64,000 bases of DNA, from contig BROI01000004.1 of NCBI GenBank assembly GCA_027923505.1, positions 558,001-622,000 of the forward strand. The letters are read 5' to 3'. Position numbers and translations under genes: made by a program. The stretch is from Mayamaea pseudoterrestris (lineage: Eukaryota; Bacillariophyta; Bacillariophyceae; Sellaphorales; Sellaphoraceae). The notes under the pieces are model-generated. The model saw nothing but the letters and a program-made list of their open reading frames with translations. It ran no database searches and was not told the origin of the DNA. This document shows positions 23,214 to 32,988 of this stretch, piece after piece. Position 1 is the first letter of the stretch; each line of letters begins with the position of its first letter.

Positions 23214-24440
23214 ATGGCTCGAACACCCCTTACTAGAGAGGAGAAGGAGAATGCGACGAATGAGAAAAAGGCTTCCAGTCCTGCCGTCGAGCCAATTGCC
23301 AACGGAAAAGGTGCGCCTCCCAAGGTGCCGCGAAGAAAGGCAACTAATCATGACAATGCGCATGAGAATGGAACGTCGACGACTAGTCGCAAGACCGAAA
23401 TGAATGGATCAAAAGAGAGTATAAGTCCCGAAGCATTATCATCTCCAAGCATCAACGAAGCGACGACTATACCATCGCAGCTCCCACTCGTTCCATCATT
23501 CGTTGCCTGTATGCGCGCCAAGGAATCCATGCTGTCGCTGCAATCCTGGGTCACGCTGGCGCTGACACTGGACGGCCGCGACAAGATGACCAAACTGCTG
23601 CAGTACTTGTCGCGACTGGCGGCGTACTTGGTGGCAAGTAGTAAACATTCGAGTCAGGCCAAGCGATTCGTCGCCTTGAAAGTGTCGCTCACGAACAGTC
23701 GCAAGGCCTTTCGACTCGGGCGTACTTTGATTGAGCTGCATCGACTGAAGCAGCTGAAATTGTGGGAATCGTTCATAGAGACATGTCGAGTATCAAAGTT
23801 GGCGGATGCAGAAAATGATACTCCAAGTCAATTGTCACTGGCATGTCGCGCCTATCAATCGATTCTATCACACTTTGCATCCTTTTTTGCAAGCACCGAC
23901 AATACTGCTTCAACAGCATCATCGACACCCTTTCTCATGGTGCTTGGATCAGCGGTAAAGCTGCTTGGATTGGCCGGCTTTTGGGCCGGTGACAATGTCA
24001 ACTACTTGACCATGTCGAAACTCTTTGACAATTACCAGTCAAATGACAGTGAACGCCGTATGAAACGAATGCAGTTGCAGTCGAAAGCGGCAGTCTTTGC
24101 CAATCGCTCATATTTCATGGGATCTTTGGCCGGCTTGTACGTTTCCTGGCGCGCCTACTACCGTTTCAGGAGGCAACAGCAGTCGGAGCAAGCTGCTGCT
24201 GCCGCGGCGCCAGACAGTAACGACTCTTTACAATCGGAGCAAACCAAGGCCAAGCAGTTTGCCTTGTTTACAATGTTGCTCAAGAGTATATGCGACGTTT
24301 TGGTATTTTCCAACAATCCGGGACTTGACCTTTGGCAAACGTATCGGGGACGCAAGATGCATGAAGGCTTCCACTGCTTGTGCGGACTCACGAGTGCGGC
24401 GACGGTTCTATACAATAATTTTCCGGATGCGAAAAAGTAG
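23214..24440 (+). CDS. PEX11: Peroxisomal membrane protein PEX11
   Basis: Single-exon gene for 408 residues. The first about 85 residues are polar and probably disordered. From about residue 105 the PEX11 pattern is clear: ALTLDGRDKMTKLLQYLSRL, an amphipathic helix that bends membranes in known members, then RKAFRLGRTL and the central hydrophobic part with LLGLAGFWAGDNVNYL. The C-terminal helix contains NPGLDLWQTYRGRKMHEGFH and GLTSAATVLYNNF. PEX11 proteins elongate and divide peroxisomes and can be pore-forming. The ATG at 23214 sits in GCCATGG. The gene ends 65 bp from the convergent CASP gene, so their 3' UTRs probably overlap. Confidence 0.92.
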   Translation: MARTPLTREEKENATNEKKASSPAVEPIANGKGAPPKVPRRKATNHDNAHENGTSTTSRKTEMNGSKESISPEALSSPSINEATTIPSQLPLVPSFVACMRAKESMLSLQSWVTLALTLDGRDKMTKLLQYLSRLAAYLVASSKHSSQAKRFVALKVSLTNSRKAFRLGRTLIELHRLKQLKLWESFIETCRVSKLADAENDTPSQLSLACRAYQSILSHFASFFASTDNTASTASSTPFLMVLGSAVKLLGLAGFWAGDNVNYLTMSKLFDNYQSNDSERRMKRMQLQSKAAVFANRSYFMGSLAGLYVSWRAYYRFRRQQQSEQAAAAAAPDSNDSLQSEQTKAKQFALFTMLLKSICDVLVFSNNPGLDLWQTYRGRKMHEGFHCLCGLTSAATVLYNNFPDAKK

Positions 24441-24505
24441 AATTATTTAACTATTTACTATCTTAATTTACCTTTTTGTTAATACATAACAATTGACTGT
24501 TTTCA

Positions 24506-26943
24506 CTAGCCCGCCTTGCTACCATTCTCGGCAGCAACGTGTTCCTGCATTTCGTGAGGAGCAAGGTGACTCACATGTTCATTGTCAACATGGCATTCGT
24601 TTCCAGTATGCGACCAGTTGTACGTTGTGATAAAGACTAGCATGTGCAGCGATACCACGTATACAAAAAGAAAGGCTCGCATTTCCTTGGTCGCCAAAAA
24701 CGTCTTGGCAACGAGAAAGACTGTCCGCTCCATGGGCGACATTTCCTTCATCTTACGTTGGCGCTCAGCCTTGTTGAACTGCTTGAAAGGATCCACTGAC
24801 GCTTCATATCGCTGCTCCAAGGCTTCCAAGTCAAGATCGAGGGCAGCTCCCGGACGGCTATACGCGCCGCCGCCGGCAGTCTTGCTGATACTTTGCAGGT
24901 ATCGTACCTTTTCGTACAGTTTGGTGTTATCCATCTTGAGGCTTTCCGCTGCGGAAACTTGCGCCTGCAGCTCTCGCTTAAACGAATCACGTTCCGCCTC
25001 GAGCGAGTCACAGCGGGCGCGAAGACGATCGCGCTGCGCCATGATAATGGTGGCGACCGAGTGGTCGTCGTCAGCCTTTTCCGCCGCCGTCTTATTCAAA
25101 GAAGGAGGTGGTGGCGTGGGAGGCGGGGCCACAGGAGCGTCCGGGTCGAGAACGCTCTGCAAAGTAGCTGCCTCTGAAATGTCGGACGATTGCTGCAGCG
25201 GCGCAGAGGTTTTGCGCAGGGATGGCGACCTGGGAACACTAATCGCTAGCTCAAGGTCCTTTTCGAGCGAAGCAATAAGCTTTTCCGACGCATCTCTGGC
25301 GCTCTCCAGCTCCTTCACCTTTTCCTTGAGCTGATGCATCTCATCAACAAGGTCTATGCGACTTGTTCGTTCCTTGACGAGTTCAGATTCAACCCGACGT
25401 AGCTTGGCGATTAGCACCGACTCTAGATCCTTGCCGTCGTCTTCGCCTGTCATTTCCGGGTCGCGATCGTTATCAATATCGTCGGCATTATACTCGAGAC
25501 GTTTCAAAATACGAAGTTCTCTTCTCATTAAATCCACAGTACTTTGAGACGGAGCGTCTGCCAGTTGCGTCTCGAGTGAAGCCAAGTTGGTAGTCAAAGT
25601 AGCCTTGTCGCGTTCCAGTTCGTCCAAACGGCTGAGGTAGCCGCTGCGTTCGTCTCCAAACGATTCTTCCTTTTGGCGGATTTCCTCTCGAAGTAGCGTG
25701 ACAGCATCTGAAAGTTCAGTGACCTATGTGAATACCAGCAGCAAAGTCAGCATGATGTCTAAAAGAATGTCAAAAAAAGACCGTCAACGTCACTTACCTC
25801 AGCCTCGTAGGCCTTGCGCTCCAGCATGAGATCCTTTATAGACACCGCATTTCCGGAAGGAGGCGGCGTCATTGCCGACTTGCCGCTTCGCCCTTCAATG
25901 GCCGCCACTTTGAGTCTCAAATTGTCTCGCTCCGTCGATGTGGCATGCAGCGTTTCGCGCAATCGCTCCGCATCGTCCACCAAAATCTTCTTTTGCGCTT
26001 CCCACGCAGCCTCTCTCTGAGACACACCTTCATCCGCTTCCAACAAGTGCTCCTGCGTCGCTTCTCGTCCCGCACGTTCGGCCCGGAGCTGCAGCTCGAG
26101 CGTCTGCACGCGGCGCTCCATGGCTGCCTCACGCTCCAACGCTTCCATGGTGCGGCGTCCTTCCGTTTCGATAAGCTCCTCCTTGGCCTTTTCCAACTGC
26201 TCCTTCATTTGATCTTCCGATGAAGCTTGTAGTTCCTGGATTTTGGCTTCTAATTTTCGAATGGTAATATCCTGATTCTTGAGTTGTCGAAACTCAACCT
26301 CGTACTCGCCAACCTCTCGCCGCAACTGGATTAGTTCTTCTCGCTCTGCCTTGCTCATGTTTCCACTACTAGTATTTCCTCCTCCACCACTGGCAGCCTT
26401 GAGTGTTGCAATTTCCTTTTTATAGTTTTGGTTCGCCTTTTCCACATTCTGTAGCTCCTCGTTGACATGCTCGACCGTGCCAAGCACGTTCGTCAGCTGC
26501 GCCTGCTGCGACTCTATGGTTTGCAGACAAGCCTGCAACACGGCAGCAGGATCAGGCAACTCGAGCAAGGCTTGACCTAATGCAATATAGGCAGCTTCGG
26601 AAGACTTGCACCGTCGTGTCATGCTGTCAATCTCCTCCTGATAAGACTTGACAGTTGTGCGACTCTGTTTGCCAAGAACATCCACAGCCTTGACGACAGC
26701 TTGGACTGCATCGGGCGTATTGGACGAAACGAGCGTGAAACTGCACGTTTCCACAACTTTGACCGTCTTTTTGAATGACTTTGTCGTTTCGGCCAGTTGC
26801 TTGCGTGCAACTAGCGACTGATCCTTGGCCGTTTTCATTTCCAGCAAAGCATGATTGACAGCGGCTTGTGTTGCCGCCCAATCTAATGCCGACCAGCCTT
26901 GGACGGCTTGCTGGATGGACACGGAGAGTGTAGAGTCGGTCAT
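24506..26943 (-). CDS. CASP: Golgi coiled-coil protein CASP
   Basis: Two exons (26943-25798, then 25723-24506) with a 74-bp GT-AG phase-0 intron encode 787 residues. Most of the protein is charged heptad-type coiled coil. The C-terminal part is diagnostic of CASP (the golgin-like product of the CUX1 locus in animals): KLYEKVRYLQS, LEQRYEASVDPFKQFNKAERQRK, MSPMERTVFLVAK and one transmembrane segment near the end (AFLFVYVVSLHMLVFITTY). Tail-anchored golgins of this type tether vesicles in intra-Golgi traffic. A proline-rich linker (PPPTPPPPS) interrupts the coil. A promoter-type element lies 136 bp upstream. Confidence 0.93.
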
Positions 26944-27275
26944 GCTAGTATAGCAACTACCGACAGTTTAATAAACAGCAAATGGGGAGACGGTGAGACT
27001 GACGGCAGTTGATTCGTCTGCCATGGTGAATGCAAGAAAGTCATTCCAATCTCGCTTTGCAGCGCAAGTAAATTAAAAGTCGTATCGGTATCCGTTTCTA
27101 CCTTGCGTTGCAGGTTGCTGGGTATCTTGCGATCTAGGTATTCCAGGTCTTGTTTAACCTCGTATTGCGGTCAATATATCTGTACTAGCGTAGCCTATAT
27201 AAGCTAACATGGACACTATGAGCTTTGCGACCGTTGACGGTACTTTGTCATTCGACAACTTCCACAGCAAGTGTC
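26944..27275. other. Intergenic, upstream of CASP
   Basis: Promoter region of the CASP gene and 3' flank of the LRR gene. It contains one TCGYANCGGT element at 27079-27088. No gene was seen. Confidence 0.5.
27079..27088 (+). promoter_or_regulatory. TCGYANCGGT element, copy 4
   Basis: TCGTATCGGT, 136 bp upstream of the CASP start codon. Confidence 0.5.
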
Positions 27276-29407
27276 TCAAGGTAACGCTCTCTTTTCTTTA
27301 AAGACGGTTGCATTTGTGCCAAAGTTGTATTCAACACGCATAAATGAATCTTCCCATTCCGGATTGACGCTCGGAACGCGCACATTCATGTTGCAAAAAG
27401 GATCAGCATCGGAGCAGCATAGGGTGCAGCATGCGCAAGCAACGTTGGGACTGCTTCCACCACAATCAGCAACGACATAGTCACGAGTCAGCTTGCCGCT
27501 ATTCGCAGGCTTGTTGAGACTCGGCAAGTTGCAAATGGGTTCCAGACTACCGCTGATACTTGTGGAATCCAAAAAGACGGCGCGAAGGGACGATAGCTTG
27601 TTGAATTGTGTAGGCATGGTACCCGTGACGCCCAGATTGCGGTTTAAAAGCAGAAACTCGAGTCTGCTCAAGCGCCCGAGCTCGGATGGTATACTGCCGC
27701 TTAGTTTATTGTTGTCTAGGTCTAGCAGCTGGAGGTTGGTGAGCTTGGTGCCGATCCACGCGGGGATTGTGCCATTTCGACTCGTGCCTTTCAAGGAGAG
27801 CTCTTTCAAATCAGTCATCGTGCTGATCGTACTAGGTATTGGTCCCTCTACGAACGTGTTGTTCGCCAGGAATAAATAGCTAAGTGGTAACATGCCGATG
27901 CGTCCTGGAATAGGACCCGTTAAAGCATTGCTCGACAAGTCAAGATGAAAAAGCTTGGTCAGGTTCGCAAGGTCAGGGCTTATTTGTCCTTCAATCAAGT
28001 TATCTTGAAGCGCAAGGAACTGTAGCGCCGTGTTTCTGTAAATGACCGTCGGAAGAGTGCCCGAAAGACGGTTGCCGTGAAGGTCAATCATGTCAAGTTT
28101 CGGCATTTGCAAGAAATGCGACGGAAGTTGGCCGGTGAGTCGGCAGTTTGATGCATCGATGCGCTTTAATTTCGTTGCATTCTTCAAAAATCTGTCATCA
28201 ACCGTTCCATGAAAGAAGTTACTTTGAAGAAAGAGATAAGTGAGGTTTGTCATGCTATTGAAGGTTGACGTAATGGTGCCGGTGAGTTTATTGTCGTCGA
28301 GGAAAATGGTTACAAGCTTTAATAGCTTGAAGAAATCAGGTAGACGCCCAGTCAGATTGTTGTTGGAAAGGAGAAGCACTTTAAGATCTGTCATCGTCGA
28401 CAAGCAGGAAGGGATAGTGCCGGTCAGTCCGCTGGATGACATGGTCAACGACGACAGTGCCTCGAGATCGCAAATGGTTTCCGTCAAACCATTCATCAAC
28501 TTGTTCCCACTCATCGAAAGTATGGATAGACTTGTTAATTTGGCAAGTTCTGATGGGACGTTGCCTGATAGTTTGTTATAATCTATATCAAACGTACGCA
28601 CGTGCAAGCAAAGAGGTTTGTGAGTGCGAACAAAAACGCTTCAAAGATTCGTCACGCAAAATAAACATGGCACTCACCCAAGTGAACGGCAACTATCTTC
28701 CTCGTCTTGCGGTCGCAATAAATCCCTCCCGCTTGAAACACAACTCCAGTCTCAGTTGTCACAGGTATGGGTGCGTTCCAGTAGCAAAAATCGGTGACGG
28801 AAAGGAATCCGAATTGATTCATCCAGTTAATTCCGTCCATGGCGTACCATAGAACTGCAAGAACGTATCGCGTCATATACTGGTACGTTTTTGCGGAAGT
28901 TTGGTTTGTAACGGTTGGGAGCGTATAGTTCATGCCGTCAAGATTCGCCATCCAATTCGCTGCCAAACTTTGGGGAGTGCCGCCTTGTTGTAAGTCTTCT
29001 TTGCTTGAAACGCCAGTTGCTGCAAGAAAGTCGATCACTTGCGATAGAGATGGTCGAAGGCTCGATGTGTTATTCTGAGGAGTACTTTCCTGGACCGCCA
29101 CTTGCTTTTGCTTATCATTGCCCCGGGTTAGCCCGACCCCGACACCGACACCAACGCCGATGCATACAAGGAGTACGACAATGCCAGCAGCAATCGCAAT
29201 TGCCATTCGCTTCTTGCCACATCCTGTTGATTGAGCCGGTGTTTCTTCTCCTTTATCATTCAATGGAATTTCTACAGGCTCATCCTGCGCAGGCGCTTTT
29301 GCAGCATCGCTTTCAACGTCTTGTTCGAGCGGGTTGTTGGTCTCGCCGTTATTGTCTACCTCCAAGGCCTCAACGGCATTGTCGTTAGCATTGTTGGAAT
29401 CAATCAT
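27276..29407 (-). CDS. Single-pass LRR protein without kinase
   Basis: Two exons (29407-28678, then 28582-27276) with a 95-bp GT-AG intron encode 678 residues; the junction restores AVHLDYNKLSGNVPSEL, a normal LRR. An acidic N-terminal tail of about 75 residues is followed by a basic stop (KKRMAIA) and a transmembrane helix with the repeat GVGVGVGVG. Next comes a region like the LRR N-terminal cap (YVLAVLWYAMDGINW...CYWNAPI...IYCD) and about twelve plant-type LRRs of the LxGxIP kind. The end has several cysteines. The long C-terminal ectodomain and N-terminal cytosolic tail give type II topology. Similar kinase-less LRR membrane proteins are common in diatoms; recognition or adhesion is the usual guess. 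No ligand can be named. Confidence 0.85.
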
Positions 29408-29653
29408 GACTGTGAATGTTTACTTCTTCCTTTTCGAAAAAGTAGCGCAGTACTTTCATTCCATCACAACTTTTTCATAGCCTGATCCAAGGTGACGAAG
29501 TTGAGAAAGAGCCAAAAAAGCTGCGCGAAGTTGTGAATAACAGTGCGATTTATGCCTTTCATGCACTCTCACGAGGGCATCAATGGATCGTACATGTACA
29601 AAGACAGTTTTAATCACAATCATTGCATTAAACTTCATCAATGCATTGTTCTA

Positions 29654-30547
29654 TCAAACGTTTCGTCGATCTTGAAATCCACCGCTTCGTTTCTGCAGTC
29701 GCACATGCGCCATCGTCCACTCGGGACAATCCATGGGATGATCAATCACCATGCCGGCGCTCTGCATGAGCGAGTAGCAAATGGTAGGTCCGACAAACTT
29801 GAATCCCAGCTTCTTGAGTGTTTTGCTCATGGCAATGGACTCGTCGCTTGTCGCAGGCTGGCCTTGGAGCGTTCCAGTCCATGCGAAACCATTCAGTATC
29901 GGCTGGTCATTGACAAAGGACCACAGGAACCGATCCAAAACTTGTTCCGTCGATTCACCAGCGTCTTGCGCTTCTCGGCGCATCGTTTGAATGCACTTGG
30001 CGTTGTGAATTACCGATTCAATCTTGCCTTTATGTCGCACAATGGCGTCTTCCGCTGGAGCTGCCAGTATCTTTGTGACATGATCACTCGTCATGGCTGC
30101 CACTTGATCAACATTGAATTGATAAAAGCACTCGCGATACTGCTCGCGCTTGTGCAGTATGGTGCGCCAGCTGAGCCCCGCCTGCGCACCTTCCAGCGAG
30201 AGCAGTTCAAACAAGGAGTCGTCGCCTCGTTTCTCGTAGCTCCACTCGGTGGACATGTAGTGATTGTATCGCTCATCGTTCTTGGTGAAGATAGTGTACC
30301 ATGGAGTGTCGGTGATGGTAAGTGTTGCTGCTAGTTTGTGGTTTACTGCAGCTGACTGATTTTTATTTGCTGCAGCAACCTTAACGGCTCGTGTAGACGA
30401 TCGCTTTTTCTCATTAGAACCAGAAGGGATCGATTCCGCGCTCTGCTTGCGTTTCACCATGGCAAGGGATTTAGACAATCGTAGAGGATTGGGTGTCAAT
30501 TCAGTTAAGGCCGAGGAGGAAATCACCACGATACGCGAAAGCGCCAT
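29654..30547 (-). CDS. DNA-3-methyladenine glycosylase I (Tag-type)
   Basis: Encodes 297 residues. From about residue 80 it aligns by eye along the whole Tag family: SLEGAQAGLSWRTIL with catalytic-type Glu119, HKREQYRECFYQFN, IVRHKGKIESVIHNAK, FLWSFVNDQP, LKKLGFKFVGPTICYSLMQSAGMVIDH. Tag removes 3-methyladenine from DNA in base-excision repair. The zinc site looks half lost: His270 and Cys274 (HPMDC) are present, but the N-terminal Cys and His of the E. coli enzyme correspond to Thr81 and Met98. The basic, Ser-rich first 70 residues may carry an organelle or nuclear signal; a second ATG is at residue 30. The gene shares a 178-bp divergent promoter with the EGY3-like gene. Confidence 0.88.
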   Translation of the reverse strand: MALSRIVVISSSALTELTPNPLRLSKSLAMVKRKQSAESIPSGSNEKKRSSTRAVKVAAANKNQSAAVNHKLAATLTITDTPWYTIFTKNDERYNHYMSTEWSYEKRGDDSLFELLSLEGAQAGLSWRTILHKREQYRECFYQFNVDQVAAMTSDHVTKILAAPAEDAIVRHKGKIESVIHNAKCIQTMRREAQDAGESTEQVLDRFLWSFVNDQPILNGFAWTGTLQGQPATSDESIAMSKTLKKLGFKFVGPTICYSLMQSAGMVIDHPMDCPEWTMAHVRLQKRSGGFQDRRNV

Positions 30548-30597
30548 GGTCGACTTGTCACGTTGCGTCGAGACGTACGTGACGCCCGAAACGTCTG

Positions 30598-30607
30598 TCG
30601 TATCGGT
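30598..30607 (+). promoter_or_regulatory. TCGYANCGGT element, copy 5
   Basis: TCGTATCGGT in the 178-bp divergent promoter, 51 bp from the glycosylase start and 119 bp from the EGY3-like start. Confidence 0.5.
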
Positions 30608-30623
30608 TTAAGATCTTTGTAGT

Positions 30624-30633
30624 ACCGTTGCGA
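30624..30633 (-). promoter_or_regulatory. TCGYANCGGT element, copy 6
   Basis: TCGCAACGGT on the minus strand, in inverted orientation to copy 5 and 17 bp from it. It lies 93 bp before the EGY3-like start. Confidence 0.45.
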
Positions 30634-30725
30634 CGAAACCTCATTTGCAAGCGCGATGAAAAAGGGATGGCGAGATCCACAATCCACAACAAACCAGCCA
30701 AGCCCGCAAGCTTTCACCCTTCATC

Positions 30726-32921
30726 ATGCCTCGTGTCCACTACCGTTATTTGTTCGCCGCACTAACTCTTCTTGGTACTGTTTATTGTTTTGGCGGATAC
30801 AAGACGCGGCGATTGGGTGGCGCTCATCATGGCCCTTTCGTCTCTCGTCGACAGCCAATCATGGCGGTCGACAAGCAAATCTTCTTCGCCGCGCCAAAGC
30901 AACCGGAAGAAGACTTTGAAGAATCCAGCACTTGGAACGTCATTAATGCTACGACGTTCAACAACGTGGAAGAGTACGTGGAGACGCTCCAGTCTCGAGC
31001 GCGCCAATTGCGCCTCGAAGCAACCAATCTCGAACGAGCGCTCCGGGAATCACAAAGTAGTCAAGGCAAGGTGCAACGTTCCGCCGGGCAAACGTTGCAT
31101 GATCGCATCTTTGATCAATACTCTGTAGCAGCAACACCAGAAGCAATAAGTCAAGTGCTTCAACAGGAGCGGTGGTCCGTCGACCAAGCAACTCTAGTGC
31201 TGGAGCTCTTGTACGAGCAACGCAAGCAATACTCTCCCAACATGCCACAAGCCTCAAAGCCAAGAGTCTTTCAGATTGGAGACACGAGCAACGCTGCTCC
31301 CGTGTTCAACGAAACGCAGGTAGTCATGGTTGATCAAAAGGTGCAAGCCTTGTTGGCAGCGGCAGACTTGATGGACAATGCGTTGGCAATGGATGCGTCC
31401 GCGACTAGTGGCAGTCGCTGGTCTGGACGAGGCTTACAAACGTTGAAATCAAAATGGAGCGAGCTGCAGCGCACTGATGAAAAGGAACTGAAACGATTGA
31501 CACGAACTAGTTTATATCGCGTCTTGTCGGCGCGCAACGAATCGTCGTCACTGCAGGACTACATGCGGGCGACGCTTGGATTAACGTCCAAGAGCGACAA
31601 CCCAAAATCGCTGAACATGAGTCGCGTCATGGAGCGCGTCAAGATGATTCCTCCGTGGCTGCCGTCGCCGCTGCTTCCGTACATTGCCGCCGCCAATGCC
31701 ATTGTCAGCAAGGAGGATGTCAAGCTGTTGAAGGAAAAGGTCCTGCCGGGATCAGGCTTTTTTGTCACGAGCTCCGACTCGATTCCTAGCGCCGCGTTGT
31801 TTAGAGGAAACATTCGCGTGCCCATGATGGCTGACCCGCGAAACTTCAGAAATGTGTCAGCCTCTGTCTTTGAAGCGATACACTTGCGCCTCGAAATGGA
31901 GGAGGGATTGGCAGATCGTGTACAATTGTTTCTGCTGGAAGACCAATCTCCCGGCGAGAAGGAAGCAAAAGCTAAACCTGTGCTGTTGGTGCTCTCAAAA
32001 AAGGTGGAGCCCGATGATAGGTTGTTGAAGCAGCAGTCACCATTGCTACGGCAGGCTGCAGTCACACTGACCTTGGTGACAACCTTTGTCTACTCGGTCA
32101 AGTGCTTTGCTTTGAATCCTCAGTTTTTCAATGCTATCATGCAGCAGAACGATGCACGCGTTTTATTTTGTTGCTTGCCAACGATTCTGGGTGTTTTGGC
32201 TCTGCAAGCCATCGGCGAAGGAGTTCGTTGGCTCGTGGCCAGGCGACGGAAAATGAAAATTGGACCGCCGATGCCCATCCCGTCCACCCAGGTTGGCACT
32301 TTTGGCTGCGCAACGCCTCTTCGCTCCTTTCCCAAAAATCGATCTACCATGATTGAGATTGCCATGGCGAGCCCAATCACGATTTTTCTGCTTTCAAGCG
32401 CACTCATCGTGGTTGGAACAATCCTAACAGTCCGGTCATCGGAAACAGCGCTTGCTTCCTTTCCATTTCTTCCTGTAGCCGTGCTCAAGTCAAGCTTTCT
32501 AGTTGGCGCGATTTTGACGTATCTCGCTCCCAAGGTCATTTTGATGCCTTTGGCGCAACCCATTCCAATGCACCCTGCATTTGTGATAGGATTCGCTGGA
32601 CTTGTTGCGTCGTCACTAAACATGCTACCAATCTTTCGACTGGACGGCGGTCGCGCCTGTACCGCAGCCTTGGGCAACCGCGTTGGAGCCATCGCCTCCG
32701 TCTCGAGCCTCATGTTCCTACTTTCAGTGTCTCTGTCATCCGAAACTGGCCTGGGTATGGCTTGGTGCGTGATCATTGCAATATTTCGTCGCAACTTTGA
32801 AGTTCCAGCGCGCGATGAAATAACTCGCGTGGACGACACTCGACTTGGTGCCTGGATTGCCGGGCTCGTGGGCGCTTTGCTTGTACTACTGCCTTTTCCT
32901 GGCGGCACCAGTGTTCTATAA
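30726..32921 (+). CDS. EGY3-like inactive site-2 protease (M50 family)
   Basis: Single-exon gene for 731 residues. The N-terminus (YLFAALTLLGTVYCFGGY) looks like a signal peptide with phenylalanine after the cleavage site, so plastid targeting is plausible. The C-terminal half is a multi-pass M50 fold with the EGY (ethylene-dependent gravitropism-deficient) pattern: VARRRKMKIGPPMPIPSTQVGTFG, then ASPITIFL and, near the end, NMLPIFRLDGGRA with D640. The zinc-binding HExGH is replaced by GEGVR at 497-501, so both histidines are gone. Arabidopsis EGY3 also lacks the metal-binding motif and acts without proteolysis. This protein is therefore probably a pseudoprotease of the thylakoid or plastid membrane. 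The first 430 residues are helical and unassigned. Confidence 0.87.
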   Translation: MPRVHYRYLFAALTLLGTVYCFGGYKTRRLGGAHHGPFVSRRQPIMAVDKQIFFAAPKQPEEDFEESSTWNVINATTFNNVEEYVETLQSRARQLRLEATNLERALRESQSSQGKVQRSAGQTLHDRIFDQYSVAATPEAISQVLQQERWSVDQATLVLELLYEQRKQYSPNMPQASKPRVFQIGDTSNAAPVFNETQVVMVDQKVQALLAAADLMDNALAMDASATSGSRWSGRGLQTLKSKWSELQRTDEKELKRLTRTSLYRVLSARNESSSLQDYMRATLGLTSKSDNPKSLNMSRVMERVKMIPPWLPSPLLPYIAAANAIVSKEDVKLLKEKVLPGSGFFVTSSDSIPSAALFRGNIRVPMMADPRNFRNVSASVFEAIHLRLEMEEGLADRVQLFLLEDQSPGEKEAKAKPVLLVLSKKVEPDDRLLKQQSPLLRQAAVTLTLVTTFVYSVKCFALNPQFFNAIMQQNDARVLFCCLPTILGVLALQAIGEGVRWLVARRRKMKIGPPMPIPSTQVGTFGCATPLRSFPKNRSTMIEIAMASPITIFLLSSALIVVGTILTVRSSETALASFPFLPVAVLKSSFLVGAILTYLAPKVILMPLAQPIPMHPAFVIGFAGLVASSLNMLPIFRLDGGRACTAALGNRVGAIASVSSLMFLLSVSLSSETGLGMAWCVIIAIFRRNFEVPARDEITRVDDTRLGAWIAGLVGALLVLLPFPGGTSVL

Positions 32922-32988
32922 GATTGAGGGAGGTTTAGTAAACAGTCTGTGCGAAAAAAGAGTTTTTAATTATGGTGATTCGGGTCGC

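Noticed and set aside
24582-25334. 250-codon open frame on the plus strand
   Set aside because: Antisense to the CASP coiled coil; low-complexity Ser/Arg composition is the usual shadow of coiled-coil DNA.
27100-27170. Possible tRNA-like text in the CASP upstream region
   Set aside because: No consistent A and B boxes or cloverleaf pairing.
29543-30334. 263-codon open frame on the plus strand
   Set aside because: It lies antisense to the Tag-type glycosylase, which has clear family motifs; the plus-strand product has none.
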